The notes: generated by a model from the letters alone, not told the origin. Shown: positions 26,066 through 37,207, counted from the stretch's first letter. The stretch is 46,420 nucleotides of DNA from Methylophilus aquaticus (GCF_030769565.1 NZ_JAVCAP010000034.1:1-46420), one strand, 5' to 3'. Program-made: numbers and translations.

Positions 26066-26359
26066 GTGGCCAAGGTTACGCAACAAGATGGAACATTGCA
26101 CTTTAGTGGAAATTTGCTGATAGGAAATATCAGTGAGACGCTGGCACATATGCGTGCGTTTACGGTGAGTGTTCCATTGACGCTCGATTTTTCGCATGTG
26201 CAGTCGGTAGACACCGCCGCAATCAGCTTGGTACTTGAAATTCAGCGAGAGATACATCATCAGCATCCTGACGCACCTATCGTTAAAATCGTTGGGGTGC
26301 CGGATAATCTGCATAGTTTGATGAAGTTATACGGCGTAGACAGCTTCCTGTTGAATTAA
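26066..26359 (+). CDS. mlaB: STAS-domain protein MlaB
   Basis: MlaB is the small cytoplasmic STAS subunit that stabilises MlaF. The frame is open from a TTG at 26033, but GTG at 26066 has an AAGGA ribosome-binding site six bases upstream and gives a normal 97-residue protein. The conserved STAS segment LDFSHVQSVDTAAISLVLE contains the Asp-Thr/Ser region used in contacts with the ATPase. It ends the mla operon at a terminator. Confidence 0.88.
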   Translation: MAKVTQQDGTLHFSGNLLIGNISETLAHMRAFTVSVPLTLDFSHVQSVDTAAISLVLEIQREIHHQHPDAPIVKIVGVPDNLHSLMKLYGVDSFLLN

Positions 26360-26378
26360 ACAGGCAATCTAGTGTGGC

Positions 26379-26416
26379 AACCCCAGCTCTCAACGGAGGT
26401 GGGGTTTCGTTTTTTC
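26379..26416 (+). terminator. Terminator after mlaB
   Basis: AACCCCA (26379-26385) pairs with TGGGGTT (26400-26406), followed by TTCGTTTTTT. It separates mlaFEDCB from the downstream ABC exporter. Confidence 0.8.
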
Positions 26417-26437
26417 AAGCATAGTGAAAGGTTCCCA

Positions 26438-27352
26438 GTGGTAGCAGCCGTCGATATACAAGGCATTACCAAAAAATTTGGTCAGTTTGAAGCGCTGAGA
26501 GGGGTAGATTTGCAGATTGCGCAAGGCGAGTTTTTTGCGCTACTGGGCCCCAACGGTGCAGGAAAATCAACACTGATTAACCTGATTGCCGGGTTGCTTC
26601 GGCCAAGCTCGGGCAGTATTCGTATCATGGGCCATGATGTGCAGTCCGACTATCAACAGGCGCGGATGGCACTAGGCGTTGTCCCGCAGGAGCTGGTGTT
26701 TGATCCCTTTTTTAATGTGCGCGAAATGTTGCGCTTTCAGGCTGGTTATTTTGGTCGTGGTCCTGAAAATGATGCATGGGTGGATGAGGTCATTGAAGGG
26801 CTTGGATTAACTGACAAAGCGCATAGCAATATGCGTAAACTGTCTGGCGGCATGAAGCGGCGGGCGTTGATTGCGCAGGCGTTGGCACACAAGCCGGACG
26901 TGATTGTGCTTGATGAGCCAACGGCTGGCGTGGATGTCGAGTTGCGGCAGATGTTGTGGCGCTTTATTCAGAAACTGAACCAGCAGGGGCATACAATTAT
27001 TCTCACCACACATTATCTCGAAGAGGCGGAGACTTTATGTGAACGCGTTGCGATGATGAAAAGCGGAAAAATTGTGGCACTGGACACCACGCGCGCGCTG
27101 CTGAAAAACCACGCGGGTAAGCAGCTTACTTTGCGTTTATCAGGCGCTTTGCCAATTGACTTGCAGGCCTGGGTGAAACAGCAACAAGGTGATGAAGTGG
27201 TGCTGAATGTCACAGATTTATGGCAAGTGGAAACTGTATTGGCCCGTTTACGTGCGGCGCAGGTCTCTGTGCTGGATATGCAGTTGCAAGAGATGGATCT
27301 GGAAGATGTATTCATGAATCTGGTTGGCAGTCACGGAGGGTCAGTGCGATGA
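26438..27352 (+). CDS. ABC-2 type exporter ATP-binding protein (YadG-like)
   Basis: An ABC ATPase of the drug/polysaccharide exporter type related to YadG. It has Walker A GPNGAGKST, signature LSGGMKRR, Walker B VIVLDEPTAG and the H-loop in ILTTHYLEEAE, followed by a C-terminal accessory domain. The open frame reaches back to 26372, but that part is the mlaB terminator. GTG at 26438, with GAAAGG eight bases upstream, is the likely start (304 residues). Its TGA overlaps the next ATG. The substrate is unknown; the location next to mla is common in betaproteobacteria. Confidence 0.9.
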   Translation: MVAAVDIQGITKKFGQFEALRGVDLQIAQGEFFALLGPNGAGKSTLINLIAGLLRPSSGSIRIMGHDVQSDYQQARMALGVVPQELVFDPFFNVREMLRFQAGYFGRGPENDAWVDEVIEGLGLTDKAHSNMRKLSGGMKRRALIAQALAHKPDVIVLDEPTAGVDVELRQMLWRFIQKLNQQGHTIILTTHYLEEAETLCERVAMMKSGKIVALDTTRALLKNHAGKQLTLRLSGALPIDLQAWVKQQQGDEVVLNVTDLWQVETVLARLRAAQVSVLDMQLQEMDLEDVFMNLVGSHGGSVR

Positions 27353-28170
27353 TGAAAGTGCTGATGCAGTGGTTGAATCCGTTTTACTGGCTGGATGACA
27401 TTGTCCCGGCACGTTGGCGCGGGATGTACACCCTGTTTAAAAAAGAACTGATGCGCTTCTGGCGGGTGGCGTTTCAGACAATTGCGTCGCCTATTCTGAC
27501 TGCACTCCTGTATTTACTGATTTTTTCACACGTGCTGGAAGCGCATGTCAAAGTGTATGATCAGGTTAGTTACACAGCTTTTCTGGTGCCAGGATTGATG
27601 ATGATGTCGCTTTTGCAAAATGCGTTCGCCAACAGTTCATCCAGTCTGATCCAGTCTAAAGTTATGGGGAATATCGTATTTTTATTGCTGACACCGCTGA
27701 ACACACTGGAGTTTTTCTGTGCATTTCTGGCTGCTTCCATGATCCGAGGATTAATGGTGGGTTTAAGTATTTATCTGGTGGCCTTGTGCTTTGTGGATGT
27801 GCCTACCGTGCACCCCTGGTGGATTATTACTTTTGCCGTGCTTGGTAGCGCTTTACTCGGCACCTTTGGCATCATTGCCGGCATCTGGGCAGACAAGTTT
27901 GACCAGATGGCAGCTTTTCAGAATTTTGTGATTATGCCGCTGACCTTTTTGTCCGGTGTGTTTTATTCCATCCATTCATTGCCTCCCTTCTGGCAGGCTG
28001 TCTCGCAGCTCAATCCTTTTTTCTACATGATAGACGGGTTTAGATACGGATTCTTTGGGCAAGGCGATGTGTCGCCCTGGCTGAGTCTGTCGGTGGTCGC
28101 GACCTTTATGCTTGCATTGGCGTGGGGTTGCCTAAAGATGATAAAATCCGGTTATAAATTACGTGGTTAG
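27349..28170 (+). CDS. ABC-2 type exporter permease (YadH-like)
   Basis: The membrane partner of the preceding ATPase. From the ATG at 27349 (GGAGGG ribosome-binding site, overlapping the upstream stop) it has 273 residues with six hydrophobic segments. The ABC-2 family signature is visible in the last third: MPLTFLSGVFYSIHSLPPFWQ, then LNPFFYMIDGFRYGFFG. The first 30 residues form a cytoplasmic amphipathic region. The transported compound cannot be inferred. Confidence 0.92.
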   Translation: MMKVLMQWLNPFYWLDDIVPARWRGMYTLFKKELMRFWRVAFQTIASPILTALLYLLIFSHVLEAHVKVYDQVSYTAFLVPGLMMMSLLQNAFANSSSSLIQSKVMGNIVFLLLTPLNTLEFFCAFLAASMIRGLMVGLSIYLVALCFVDVPTVHPWWIITFAVLGSALLGTFGIIAGIWADKFDQMAAFQNFVIMPLTFLSGVFYSIHSLPPFWQAVSQLNPFFYMIDGFRYGFFGQGDVSPWLSLSVVATFMLALAWGCLKMIKSGYKLRG

Positions 28171-28227
28171 GGCTATGTGCGCTTTCAGTACATGGCATAC
28201 GATCAATTCAAAGAAGGTAGCAATAGA

Positions 28228-28473
28228 GTGTTAACAGCCGCACAAGTTGAAGCGTATATCCAAAGTGGTCTGGAATGCGACTATATCAAGGTCAATGGAG
28301 ATGATGGTACACATTTTGATGCTGTCATTGTAAGCCCTGCTTTTGATGGCAAGCGCATGGTGCAACAGCACCAACTGGTCTATGCCGCACTTGGCGACCG
28401 GATGCATGCGGAGATACATGCCCTCTCTATGCAAACATACACCCCGGCGCAATGGCAGCAATTGCAGTCTTGA
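28228..28473 (+). CDS. BolA-family protein (IbaG-like)
   Basis: An 81-residue BolA/IbaG-type protein, counted from GTG at 28228; an AAGG ribosome-binding site lies ten bases upstream. Earlier in-frame GTG (28177) and ATG (28192) would add residues not seen in the family. The pattern VNGDDGTHFDAVIVSPAF followed by RMVQQHQLVYAALGD and EIHALSMQTYTP is typical. BolA proteins form [2Fe-2S]-bridged complexes with monothiol glutaredoxins, and such a glutaredoxin is encoded 32 bases downstream, which suggests an Fe-S trafficking pair. Confidence 0.9.
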   Translation: MLTAAQVEAYIQSGLECDYIKVNGDDGTHFDAVIVSPAFDGKRMVQQHQLVYAALGDRMHAEIHALSMQTYTPAQWQQLQS

Positions 28474-28505
28474 CAGGCAGTTTTTAGGATTCTTCTGGAG
28501 TAAAT

Positions 28506-30082
<1,577 letters not shown>

Positions 30083-30086
30083 AATC

Positions 30087-30728
30087 ATGATCACAATCGC
30101 ATTGAGCAAGGGGCGGATTTTTGACGAAACTACGCCGTTGTTAAGCGCTGCCGGTATCCATGCGCTGGAAGACCCAGAAGCATCGCGTAAGCTGATTTTA
30201 CCGACCAACCGTGAGGATGTACGTCTTATTATTGTGCGCGCTACCGATGTGCCGACATATGTTCAATATGGCGCAGCAGATCTCGGCATTGCCGGTAAGG
30301 ATGTGCTGGATGAGCATGGCGGTGAAGGCTTGTATCAGCCGCTGGATTTAAACATTGCACGCTGTAAGATGATGGTGGCAGTCCGTGAGGATTTTGACTA
30401 TGAAGCCAGTATCCGTCAGGGTGCGCGCCTCAAGGTGGTGACCAAGTATGTCAAAACAGCGCGTGAACACTTTGCTGCCAAAGGCATGCACGTGGATTTA
30501 ATTAAGTTGTATGGTTCGATGGAGCTTGGGCCATTGGTCGGTCTGGCCGATGCCATTGTTGATTTGGTCAGCACCGGTGGAACTTTACGCGCCAACAAGC
30601 TCAAAGCAGTAGAAGAGATTGGTGCCATCAGTTCGCGACTGGTGGTCAATCAAGCTTCTTATAAAGTGAATCGTCCCTTGTTGCAGCCGATTATTGACAG
30701 TTTTGCGGGTGCGATTCGTCACGACTAA
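30087..30728 (+). CDS. hisG: ATP phosphoribosyltransferase, short form
   Basis: HisG catalyses the first step of histidine synthesis, joining ATP and PRPP. At 213 residues it is the short HisG form, which lacks the C-terminal regulatory domain and works with HisZ; no hisZ is in this window. The family signature is [21 protein letters not shown] near residue 150. The ATG lies four bases after murA. No his leader peptide or attenuator is present ahead of it. Confidence 0.96.
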   Translation: MITIALSKGRIFDETTPLLSAAGIHALEDPEASRKLILPTNREDVRLIIVRATDVPTYVQYGAADLGIAGKDVLDEHGGEGLYQPLDLNIARCKMMVAVREDFDYEASIRQGARLKVVTKYVKTAREHFAAKGMHVDLIKLYGSMELGPLVGLADAIVDLVSTGGTLRANKLKAVEEIGAISSRLVVNQASYKVNRPLLQPIIDSFAGAIRHD

Positions 30729-30777
30729 TCCACCGTAATGATTAATGGGTGTTTTGTTCACCCGGACTGATAAGTGC

Positions 30778-32073
30778 ATGAATATAAAACGTTTAAATAC
30801 CCAATCTAAAGACTTCAATCAGCAGTTAAAAGCACTGTTGGCTTTTGAGACTGCGCAGGATGACAATATTGATCTGGTGGTTGCCAATATCCTTAAAGAT
30901 GTCAAAACCCGTGGTGATGCTGCCGTGCTGGAATATACCAATCGCTTCGATAAAACCAACGCTAGCCGGTTGCCTGACCTGGAAATTCCTCAGGCGGATT
31001 TAATAGCTGCGCTCGAAGGCTTGCCCGTGGCGCAGCGCGAGGCTTTGCAAGCTGCAGCAGCCCGTGTGCGTAGCTATCATGAAAAACAGATCATGCAGTC
31101 CTGGCAATATACCGAACCAGATGGCACGCTGTTAGGGCAGCAGGTGACTTCGCTGGACAGGGTCGGCTTGTATGTGCCGGGCGGCAAAGCAGCGTATCCA
31201 TCTTCAGTGCTCATGAATGCAATTCCCGCTAAAGTGGCCGGTGTGCAGGAGCTGATCATGGTAGTACCGACGCCCAATGGTGAGAAAAATGCATTGGTGC
31301 TGGCTGCTGCCGCTGTTTGTGGCGTGGATCGTGTATTTTGTATCGGTGGTGCGCAAGCGGTGGGTGCGTTGGCTTATGGTACCGAGACCGTGCCACAAGT
31401 GGATAAGATCGTTGGCCCGGGCAACGCCTACGTCGCAGCCGCCAAGCGTCGTGTGTTTGGCGTGGTAGGTATCGATATGGTGGCAGGCCCTTCTGAAATT
31501 CTGGTGATTAGCGACGGCAAAAGCAATCCTGACTGGACGGCGATGGACTTGTTCAGTCAGGCCGAGCATGATGAGTTGGCACAAGCGATTCTACTTTCAC
31601 CAAGTGCTGAATTTCTGGATCAGGTTGAAGCCAGTATTGCACGACAAGTGGTGGAAATGCCGCGCCAGGAAATTATCCGCACTTCACTGCAAAATCGGGG
31701 TGCATTGATTCAGGTGAAAGATCTGGAGGAGGCTGCAGCAATTTGCAACTACATTGCGCCCGAGCATTTGGAGCTCTCCATGGATGATGCCCTGGCTTTT
31801 AGCAAGAAAGTCAAACATGCTGGCGCCATATTCATGGGTCGTGATACCTGTGAAGCGTTGGGAGATTATTGTGCGGGCCCCAACCACGTCCTACCGACTT
31901 CACGTACGGCACGCTTCAGTTCGCCGCTGGGTGTGTATGACTTCCAGAAGCGCTCCAGTTTGATTATGGTGTCGTCAGCCGGGGCACAAACGCTGGGAAA
32001 AATTGCGGCGACACTTGCTTATGGTGAAGGCTTGCAGGCACATGCGCGCAGTGCCGAATATCGCTTGAAATAA
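30778..32073 (+). CDS. hisD: Histidinol dehydrogenase
   Basis: HisD oxidises L-histidinol to histidine in two NAD-dependent steps and binds one zinc. The 431-residue protein (from the ATG at 30778; an ATG at 30745 would add 11 atypical residues) contains [12 protein letters not shown] and [20 protein letters not shown], which hold zinc-binding and catalytic residues. [16 protein letters not shown] is also characteristic. A 49-base gap separates it from hisG and 10 bases separate it from hisC. Confidence 0.97.
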   Translation: MNIKRLNTQSKDFNQQLKALLAFETAQDDNIDLVVANILKDVKTRGDAAVLEYTNRFDKTNASRLPDLEIPQADLIAALEGLPVAQREALQAAAARVRSYHEKQIMQSWQYTEPDGTLLGQQVTSLDRVGLYVPGGKAAYPSSVLMNAIPAKVAGVQELIMVVPTPNGEKNALVLAAAAVCGVDRVFCIGGAQAVGALAYGTETVPQVDKIVGPGNAYVAAAKRRVFGVVGIDMVAGPSEILVISDGKSNPDWTAMDLFSQAEHDELAQAILLSPSAEFLDQVEASIARQVVEMPRQEIIRTSLQNRGALIQVKDLEEAAAICNYIAPEHLELSMDDALAFSKKVKHAGAIFMGRDTCEALGDYCAGPNHVLPTSRTARFSSPLGVYDFQKRSSLIMVSSAGAQTLGKIAATLAYGEGLQAHARSAEYRLK

Positions 32074-32083
32074 AGGTTTGATC

Positions 32084-33142
32084 ATGAGTCAATTCTGGAG
32101 CCAGGTGGTTCACACGCTGACACCCTACGTACCGGGCGAGCAGCCTAAGTTGCAAAACTTGGTCAAGTTAAATACCAATGAAAATCCTTATGGGCCGAGC
32201 CCTAAAGTGATTGCTGCCCTGCAGCGTGAAGCGGCAGACACTCTGCGCCTGTACCCTGACCCCAATTCCAGTCACCTGAAAGCCGCGATTGCTGAATATC
32301 ACGGCTTGCAGGCCAATCAGGTATTTGTTGGCAATGGTTCCGATGAGGTGCTTGCGCATGTATTTCAAGCCTTGCTCAAGCATGAGTTACCATTGCTTTA
32401 CCCAGATATTACGTATAGTTTCTACCCGGTTTACTGCGGCTTGTACGGTATTCAGTATCAAACAGTGCCGCTCAATGCCAGCTTTGAAATCGCTATCGAT
32501 GATTACCTGCGACCCAATGGCGGCATTATTTTCCCTAATCCGAACGCACCCACCGGCATTCCGTTAGCGTTGTCTGAGATTGAGCGTTTGTTGCAAGCCA
32601 ACACACAATCGGTGGTGGTGGTGGATGAGGCCTATGTCGACTTCGGGACTGAATCGGCGGTATCCTTGATTGCGCAGTACCCGCACTTGCTGGTTACGCA
32701 TACTTACTCTAAATCTCGCTCATTGGCTGGTTTGCGTGTGGGGTATGCGGTAGGTAATGCTCTTCTGATTGAAGCCCTGATGCGTGTGAAGGATAGTTTC
32801 AACTCTTATCCTATCGACCGTTTTGCCGAAGCGGGCGCGATTGCGGCTTTAGAAGATGAAGCCTACTTTCAGCAAACCCGCCAGCAAGTCATCGCGACGC
32901 GATCAATACTGGTTGCAGAGTTGCAGGATATGGGGTTTGAAGTGCTGCCATCGGGCGCCAACTTTATTTTCGCTCGGCACCCGGCGCATGCCGGTGAGCA
33001 ATTGGCCTCAGGATTGCGTGAACAGGCCATCATCGTCCGGCACTTTAAAAAGCCAGCGCGAATTGCTGACTTTTTGCGCATCACCGTAGGTGATGAAATG
33101 CAAAATCAGGCCTTAATCACAGCGATACGGAGCATTATCTAA
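32084..33142 (+). CDS. hisC: Histidinol-phosphate aminotransferase
   Basis: HisC is a fold-type I PLP aminotransferase acting on imidazole acetol phosphate. The protein (352 residues from the ATG at 32084, with AAAGG seven bases upstream) shows [11 protein letters not shown] near the N-terminus, the [10 protein letters not shown] motif and the PLP lysine in [20 protein letters not shown] at 32078 is an unlikely alternative. It is the last his gene before the hps insertion; a 228-base gap follows. Confidence 0.96.
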   Translation: MSQFWSQVVHTLTPYVPGEQPKLQNLVKLNTNENPYGPSPKVIAALQREAADTLRLYPDPNSSHLKAAIAEYHGLQANQVFVGNGSDEVLAHVFQALLKHELPLLYPDITYSFYPVYCGLYGIQYQTVPLNASFEIAIDDYLRPNGGIIFPNPNAPTGIPLALSEIERLLQANTQSVVVVDEAYVDFGTESAVSLIAQYPHLLVTHTYSKSRSLAGLRVGYAVGNALLIEALMRVKDSFNSYPIDRFAEAGAIAALEDEAYFQQTRQQVIATRSILVAELQDMGFEVLPSGANFIFARHPAHAGEQLASGLREQAIIVRHFKKPARIADFLRITVGDEMQNQALITAIRSII

Positions 33143-33235
33143 GCCGGATGTTGCTAAAATCGGCCAATTGTCTTAATTAGACTGCTAATGACTCTCAATT
33201 TGACAGCTTAAGCTACAAAAAAATATGCATCAATG

Positions 33236-33265
33236 TTGTCATTTTGTTCGAAATGCGGTTATGAT
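33236..33265 (+). promoter_or_regulatory. Candidate hps promoter
   Basis: TTGTCA (33236-33241) and TATGAT (33260-33265), 18 bases apart, each match the sigma-70 consensus at five of six positions. They lie in the 228-base A+T-rich gap between hisC and hps. A perfect TTGACA at 33200-33205 with TATGCA at 33224-33229 is a second, weaker option. The leader would be about 95 bases. Confidence 0.55.
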
Positions 33266-33370
33266 GCGACATATTGTACGTTTTGTGCAGTAATGGGTGC
33301 ATTTGTATCATTGCTGCGTGAAAAGTTCATTTTTTTGGATTTAAAATAGAGCAAACTCGGAGGAAGAAAA

Positions 33371-34225
33371 ATGGCACAAACCCAGATGGCATTGGATTCA
33401 TTGGATTTTGACGCAACGATCGCATTGGCAGCCAAAGTGGCGCCACACGTAGATATCTTGGAAATTGGTACACCTTGTATCAAGCACAACGGTATTGAAT
33501 TGCTGAAAGCATTGCGCGCAAAATTCCCTAATAACAAGATTTTGGTTGACCTGAAAACCATGGACGCTGGCTTCTACGAAGCTGAGCCGTTCTACAAAGC
33601 AGGTGCAGACATTTGTACAGTATTGGGTACTGCTGACATTGGTACAATCAAAGGTGTGATTGACGCAGCTAACAAATACGGTAAAGAAGCGCAAATCGAC
33701 CTGATTAACGTAAACGATAAAAAAGCACGTACACTTGAAGTGGTTAAATTGGGCGCGCACATCATTGGTGTGCACACAGGTTTAGATCAGCAAGCTGCTG
33801 GTCAAACACCATTTGCAGACCTGGGTCTGGTATCCGGCTTGAAAACAGGTGCTAAAGTGTCCGTTGCTGGCGGCGTTAAAGCAGCGACCACCAAACAAGT
33901 AGTGGATGCAGGTGCTGACATTGTTGTGGCCGGTGCTGCTATTTACGGTGCTGCTGACCCTGCTGCTTCTGCTGCTGAAATTACTAAAATTGCACACGGT
34001 TCAGCTGCCGCATCTAAAGGTGGTAACAAATTATTGCCCTGGATTATTGCTGCTGTTGCTGCTGTTTTGGTGTTCTCACTGTTGGGTAAAAAGCCTGAAG
34101 AAGCTGCCGCGCCAGCCGCTGAAGCACCTGCTGCAACTGAAGTTGTACCAGCTGAAGATGCACCTGCTGCTGAAGCGCCAGCCGCGACTGAAGAAGCTGC
34201 ACCAGCAGAACCAGCGGCTCAATAA
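33371..34225 (+). CDS. hps: 3-hexulose-6-phosphate synthase with C-terminal membrane anchor and Ala/Pro/Glu-rich tail
   Basis: Residues 1-210 are a complete Hps barrel of the OMPDC superfamily, which condenses formaldehyde with ribulose 5-phosphate in the RuMP cycle. The metal/substrate motif is D60-L-K62-T-M-D65; E31, IIGVHTGLD and AGGVKAATT are also present. Normal Hps proteins end near residue 210. Here a further 74 residues follow: a linker SAAASKGGNK, a hydrophobic segment LLPWIIAAVAAVLVFSLLG (221-239) and a 45-residue tail with the repeated unit PAAEAPAATE. It has a strong GGAGGAAG ribosome-binding site, apparent codon bias of a highly expressed gene, its own promoter candidate and its own terminator. 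No hexulose-phosphate isomerase gene is adjacent. The tail's function is unknown; membrane anchoring is inference. Confidence 0.93.
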   Translation: MAQTQMALDSLDFDATIALAAKVAPHVDILEIGTPCIKHNGIELLKALRAKFPNNKILVDLKTMDAGFYEAEPFYKAGADICTVLGTADIGTIKGVIDAANKYGKEAQIDLINVNDKKARTLEVVKLGAHIIGVHTGLDQQAAGQTPFADLGLVSGLKTGAKVSVAGGVKAATTKQVVDAGADIVVAGAAIYGAADPAASAAEITKIAHGSAAASKGGNKLLPWIIAAVAAVLVFSLLGKKPEEAAAPAAEAPAATEVVPAEDAPAAEAPAATEEAAPAEPAAQ

Positions 34226-34259
34226 TCAGTATCAAATTTCAGCGTCAGCTGTGATTTGC

Positions 34260-34296
34260 AAAAGCAGCCCCGAGTGGGCTGCTTTTTTGTTTTTTA
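34260..34296 (+). terminator. Rho-independent terminator of hps
   Basis: An 11-bp perfect stem (34260-34270 with 34276-34286) runs into TTTTTTGTTTTTT. It would insulate hps from hisB downstream. Confidence 0.93.
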
Positions 34297-34377
34297 CCGT
34301 TTGCTTTTGCTACTGTTGATGGCTTTAAGGTAGAATGCATCCATTATCGATAAATCTCGGCAATTCCTTTCTCGTTT

Positions 34378-34968
34378 ATGTCACGTCAAGCAGAAGTCAC
34401 GCGCAACACACTGGAAACACAAATCACCGTCAGGATTGATCTCGATGGTCAAGGCCATTCAGATCTAAACACTGGCATTGGGTTTCTGGACCATATGCTC
34501 GATCAGATTGCACGTCATGGTATGATGGATTTGACTGTGCATGCCAAAGGTGACTTGCATATCGATGGGCATCACACGGTTGAAGATATCGGCATTACCT
34601 TGGGCCAGGCATTTGCCAAAGCACTGGGTGATAAAAAGGGCTTAACGCGCTATGGGCATAGCTATGTGCCGCTTGATGAAGCGTTGAGTCGCGTGGTGCT
34701 GGATTTGTCCGGCCGCCCGGGACTGGCCTTTGATTGTCGGTTCACACGTGCCATGATCGGTGAGTTCGACGTCGATTTGACGTATGAATTCTTTCAGGGA
34801 TTTGTGAATCATGCACTGGTGACCTTGCATATCGATAACCTTAAAGGGCATAACGCGCACCATCAGGCTGAAACCATATTCAAGGCGTTTGGTCGTGCGT
34901 TACGCATGGCGACCACGCTTGATCCCCGAATGGCAGGGATGATGCCTTCAACCAAGGGCTCTTTATAA
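34378..34968 (+). CDS. hisB: Imidazoleglycerol-phosphate dehydratase
   Basis: HisB dehydrates imidazoleglycerol phosphate. The 196-residue protein is the monofunctional form, without the phosphatase domain found in enterobacteria. Metal-binding motifs [11 protein letters not shown] and [20 protein letters not shown] are visible, as is [16 protein letters not shown]. The ATG at 34378 has no ribosome-binding site. A TAGAAT box at 34331-34336 could start a transcript here, since the hps terminator lies just upstream. hisH follows after 17 bases. Confidence 0.96.
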   Translation: MSRQAEVTRNTLETQITVRIDLDGQGHSDLNTGIGFLDHMLDQIARHGMMDLTVHAKGDLHIDGHHTVEDIGITLGQAFAKALGDKKGLTRYGHSYVPLDEALSRVVLDLSGRPGLAFDCRFTRAMIGEFDVDLTYEFFQGFVNHALVTLHIDNLKGHNAHHQAETIFKAFGRALRMATTLDPRMAGMMPSTKGSL

Positions 34969-34985
34969 GGGTTGATGGACTGCGC

Positions 34986-35630
34986 ATGAGTCGTCTCCAA
35001 GTGGCCGTCATTGATTACGGCATGGGTAATTTAAGGTCGGTTGCCAACGCATTCAAAGCGGTGGCGCCTGACATTGCCATCGCCGTGACCAGTGATCCGG
35101 CAGTGATTGCTGATGCTGAGCGTGTCGTGTTTCCTGGTCAAGGCGCCATGCCGGATTGTATTCGCGAGCTGGATGCCCGCAATTTACGTCAGGCAGTCAT
35201 GGCTGCGACCAGCACCAAGCCTTTTTTAGGCATTTGTATTGGTTTGCAAATGTTGTTTGAGCATTCTGAAGAAGGTGATGTATCTGGGTTGGGCGTGTAT
35301 CCCGGAGAGGTCAAGCGTTTCCCCGTTGATCGTATGATTGATGCGCAGGGAGGCAAGATGAAGGTGCCGCACATGGGCTGGAGTCAGGTACATCAAACGC
35401 ACGCGCATGAGATGTGGGCGGGTATTCCTGATCAGTCACGATTTTATTATGTGCACAGTTATTATGTGGCTCCGACTGAAGGCGCACTTACGGCTGCGAC
35501 AACTGCCTATCCATTTGACTATACTTGTGCGATTGCACGCGATAATGTGTTTGCGGTGCAGTTTCACCCGGAAAAGAGCGCCGAAGCCGGATTGCAACTT
35601 TTACGCAATTTTGTAAACTGGAAGCCCTGA
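34986..35630 (+). CDS. hisH: Imidazole glycerol phosphate synthase, glutaminase subunit
   Basis: HisH supplies ammonia from glutamine to HisF. The 214-residue class I amidotransferase shows the nucleophile cysteine in [10 protein letters not shown] and the His-Glu pair in [22 protein letters not shown] at the N-terminus is the HisH signature. The end of the gene forms part of a terminator-like hairpin, and 55 bases separate it from hisA rather than the tight spacing seen elsewhere in the cluster. Confidence 0.96.
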   Translation: MSRLQVAVIDYGMGNLRSVANAFKAVAPDIAIAVTSDPAVIADAERVVFPGQGAMPDCIRELDARNLRQAVMAATSTKPFLGICIGLQMLFEHSEEGDVSGLGVYPGEVKRFPVDRMIDAQGGKMKVPHMGWSQVHQTHAHEMWAGIPDQSRFYYVHSYYVAPTEGALTAATTAYPFDYTCAIARDNVFAVQFHPEKSAEAGLQLLRNFVNWKP

Positions 35631-35652
35631 TCTCGGGGTAGCCAGTTTTTTT
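35615..35652 (+). terminator. Possible terminator/attenuator at the hisH-hisA junction
   Basis: AAACTGG (35615-35621) pairs with CCAGTTT (35642-35648), with a possible inner CCC/GGG pairing, followed by a run of T to 35652. The left arm lies in the last codons of hisH, so translation of hisH could influence folding. Confidence 0.5.
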
Positions 35653-35685
35653 ATCAAAACTTGTTATTTTTCATACTACAACAGC

Positions 35686-36429
35686 ATGTTAATTATCCCT
35701 GCAATTGATTTAAAAGATGGTCACTGTGTACGTTTAAAGCAGGGGCTGATGGAAGAGTCCACCGTATTCTCAGAGGATCCTGGCGCAATGGCCAGGCATT
35801 GGGTCGATCAGGGCGGCAAGCGCTTGCATTTGGTCGACCTGAATGGAGCCTTTGCGGGCAAGCCTGTGAATGAAGCCGCGATCAAATCGATCGTCGCTGC
35901 AGTGGGCGGAGATATCCCCATCCAGTTGGGCGGAGGTATTCGCGATCTGGATACGATTGAGCGTTACCTTGATGACGGTATCAGTTATGTAATCATCGGT
36001 ACAGCCGCAGTCAAAAACCCCGGTTTTCTGCATGAGGCCTGTTATGCGTTTCCTGGACAGATCATGGTGGGGCTGGATGCCAAGGACGGCAAAGTGGCTG
36101 TAGATGGCTGGTCCAAACTGACAGGACATGATGTGATCGATTTGGCAAAAAAGTTTGAAGATTATGGCGTGGAAAGTATTGTCTATACGGATATCGGTCG
36201 TGATGGCATGTTGACCGGTGTGAATATTGAAGCCACCGTAGCGCTTGCGCAGGCATTGACCATCCCAGTGATTGCCAGTGGTGGCGTGACCAATCTGGAT
36301 GATGTGCGCAGATTGTGTGCAGTCGCTTCCGAAGGGATCATTGGCACAATCACCGGACGCGCTATTTATGAGGGGTCGCTCGATTTTTCAGCGGCACAAC
36401 AACTGGCGGACGCACTGAGTACATCATGA
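35686..36429 (+). CDS. hisA: ProFAR isomerase (HisA)
   Basis: HisA opens the ribose ring of ProFAR by an Amadori rearrangement. The 247-residue half-barrel-duplicated protein has the catalytic Asp in [10 protein letters not shown] (D8) and the second acid in [11 protein letters not shown]. Phosphate-binding GGGIRD and [10 protein letters not shown] are both present. No ribosome-binding site precedes the ATG, and a CATACT box ends eight bases upstream, so an independent, nearly leaderless transcript is possible. hisF follows closely. Confidence 0.96.
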   Translation: MLIIPAIDLKDGHCVRLKQGLMEESTVFSEDPGAMARHWVDQGGKRLHLVDLNGAFAGKPVNEAAIKSIVAAVGGDIPIQLGGGIRDLDTIERYLDDGISYVIIGTAAVKNPGFLHEACYAFPGQIMVGLDAKDGKVAVDGWSKLTGHDVIDLAKKFEDYGVESIVYTDIGRDGMLTGVNIEATVALAQALTIPVIASGGVTNLDDVRRLCAVASEGIIGTITGRAIYEGSLDFSAAQQLADALSTS

Positions 36430-36442
36430 CCGGATGGCAATA

Positions 36443-37207
36443 ATGGGTTGCGCTAAACGAATTATTCCGTGCCTGGATGTGACTGATGGACGTGTCGTTA
36501 AAGGGGTTAACTTTCTGGAGTTGCGTGATGCCGGTGATCCGGTAGAAATTGCGCAGCGTTATAACGAGCAGGGCGCGGATGAGCTCACCTTTCTTGATAT
36601 TACAGCCAGTTCGGATAACCGCGATCTGATTTTGCATATTATTGAGCGCGTTGCCGAACAGGTGTTCATACCACTCACGGTGGGTGGTGGTGTGCGCAAG
36701 GTAGAGGATGTCCGTCGTCTGCTCAATGCCGGCGCAGATAAAATCAGTATCAATACGACCGCAGTGCTTAATCCGCAAGTGGTTGAAGATGCCGCTAGCC
36801 GGTTCGGCTCACAATGTATCGTCGTGGCCATTGATGCCAAAAAAGTAGATAATCAGCCATTTGAGTGGGAAGTGTTTACGCATGGTGGTCGCAATCCTAC
36901 CGGGCTGGATGCCGTTAAATGGGCAGAAAAAATGGTGAGTCTGGGAGCGGGTGAACTACTGGTCACCAGCATGGACCGGGATGGCACTAAAATCGGATTT
37001 AATAATCCGCTGAACAAGGCGATCAGTGATGCCGTCGCTGTGCCACTGATTGCTTCCGGCGGTGTAGGCAATCTGCAGCACCTGGTTGAAGGGGTTACCT
37101 TGGGTGGTGCGGATGCAGTGCTTGCCGCAAGCATTTTTCATTATGGTGAATTCACCGTGCAACAGGCTAAAGCGTATATGCGTCAACATGGGATAGAAGT
37201 GCGATGA
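36443..37207 (+). CDS. hisF: Imidazole glycerol phosphate synthase, cyclase subunit
   Basis: HisF cyclises PRFAR with ammonia from HisH, forming imidazoleglycerol phosphate and AICAR. The beta/alpha barrel shows [21 protein letters not shown] with its catalytic Asp and [10 protein letters not shown] with the second. [10 protein letters not shown] and ASGGVGN bind phosphate. The start at 36443 (254 residues) fits the MxxAKRIIP pattern and has GGATGG upstream; an ATG nine bases earlier is possible. The stop overlaps the hisI ATG. Confidence 0.95.
   Translation: MGCAKRIIPCLDVTDGRVVKGVNFLELRDAGDPVEIAQRYNEQGADELTFLDITASSDNRDLILHIIERVAEQVFIPLTVGGGVRKVEDVRRLLNAGADKISINTTAVLNPQVVEDAASRFGSQCIVVAIDAKKVDNQPFEWEVFTHGGRNPTGLDAVKWAEKMVSLGAGELLVTSMDRDGTKIGFNNPLNKAISDAVAVPLIASGGVGNLQHLVEGVTLGGADAVLAASIFHYGEFTVQQAKAYMRQHGIEVR

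Noticed and set aside
26372-26437. N-terminal extension of the YadG-like ATPase
   Set aside because: These bases form the mlaB terminator; GTG at 26438 has a ribosome-binding site and a family-like N-terminus.
33996-34225. The hps tail as a frameshift remnant of another fused domain
   Set aside because: The frame is clean, ends at a stop followed by a strong terminator, and shows the same codon choice as the catalytic part; the tail looks deliberate rather than accidental.
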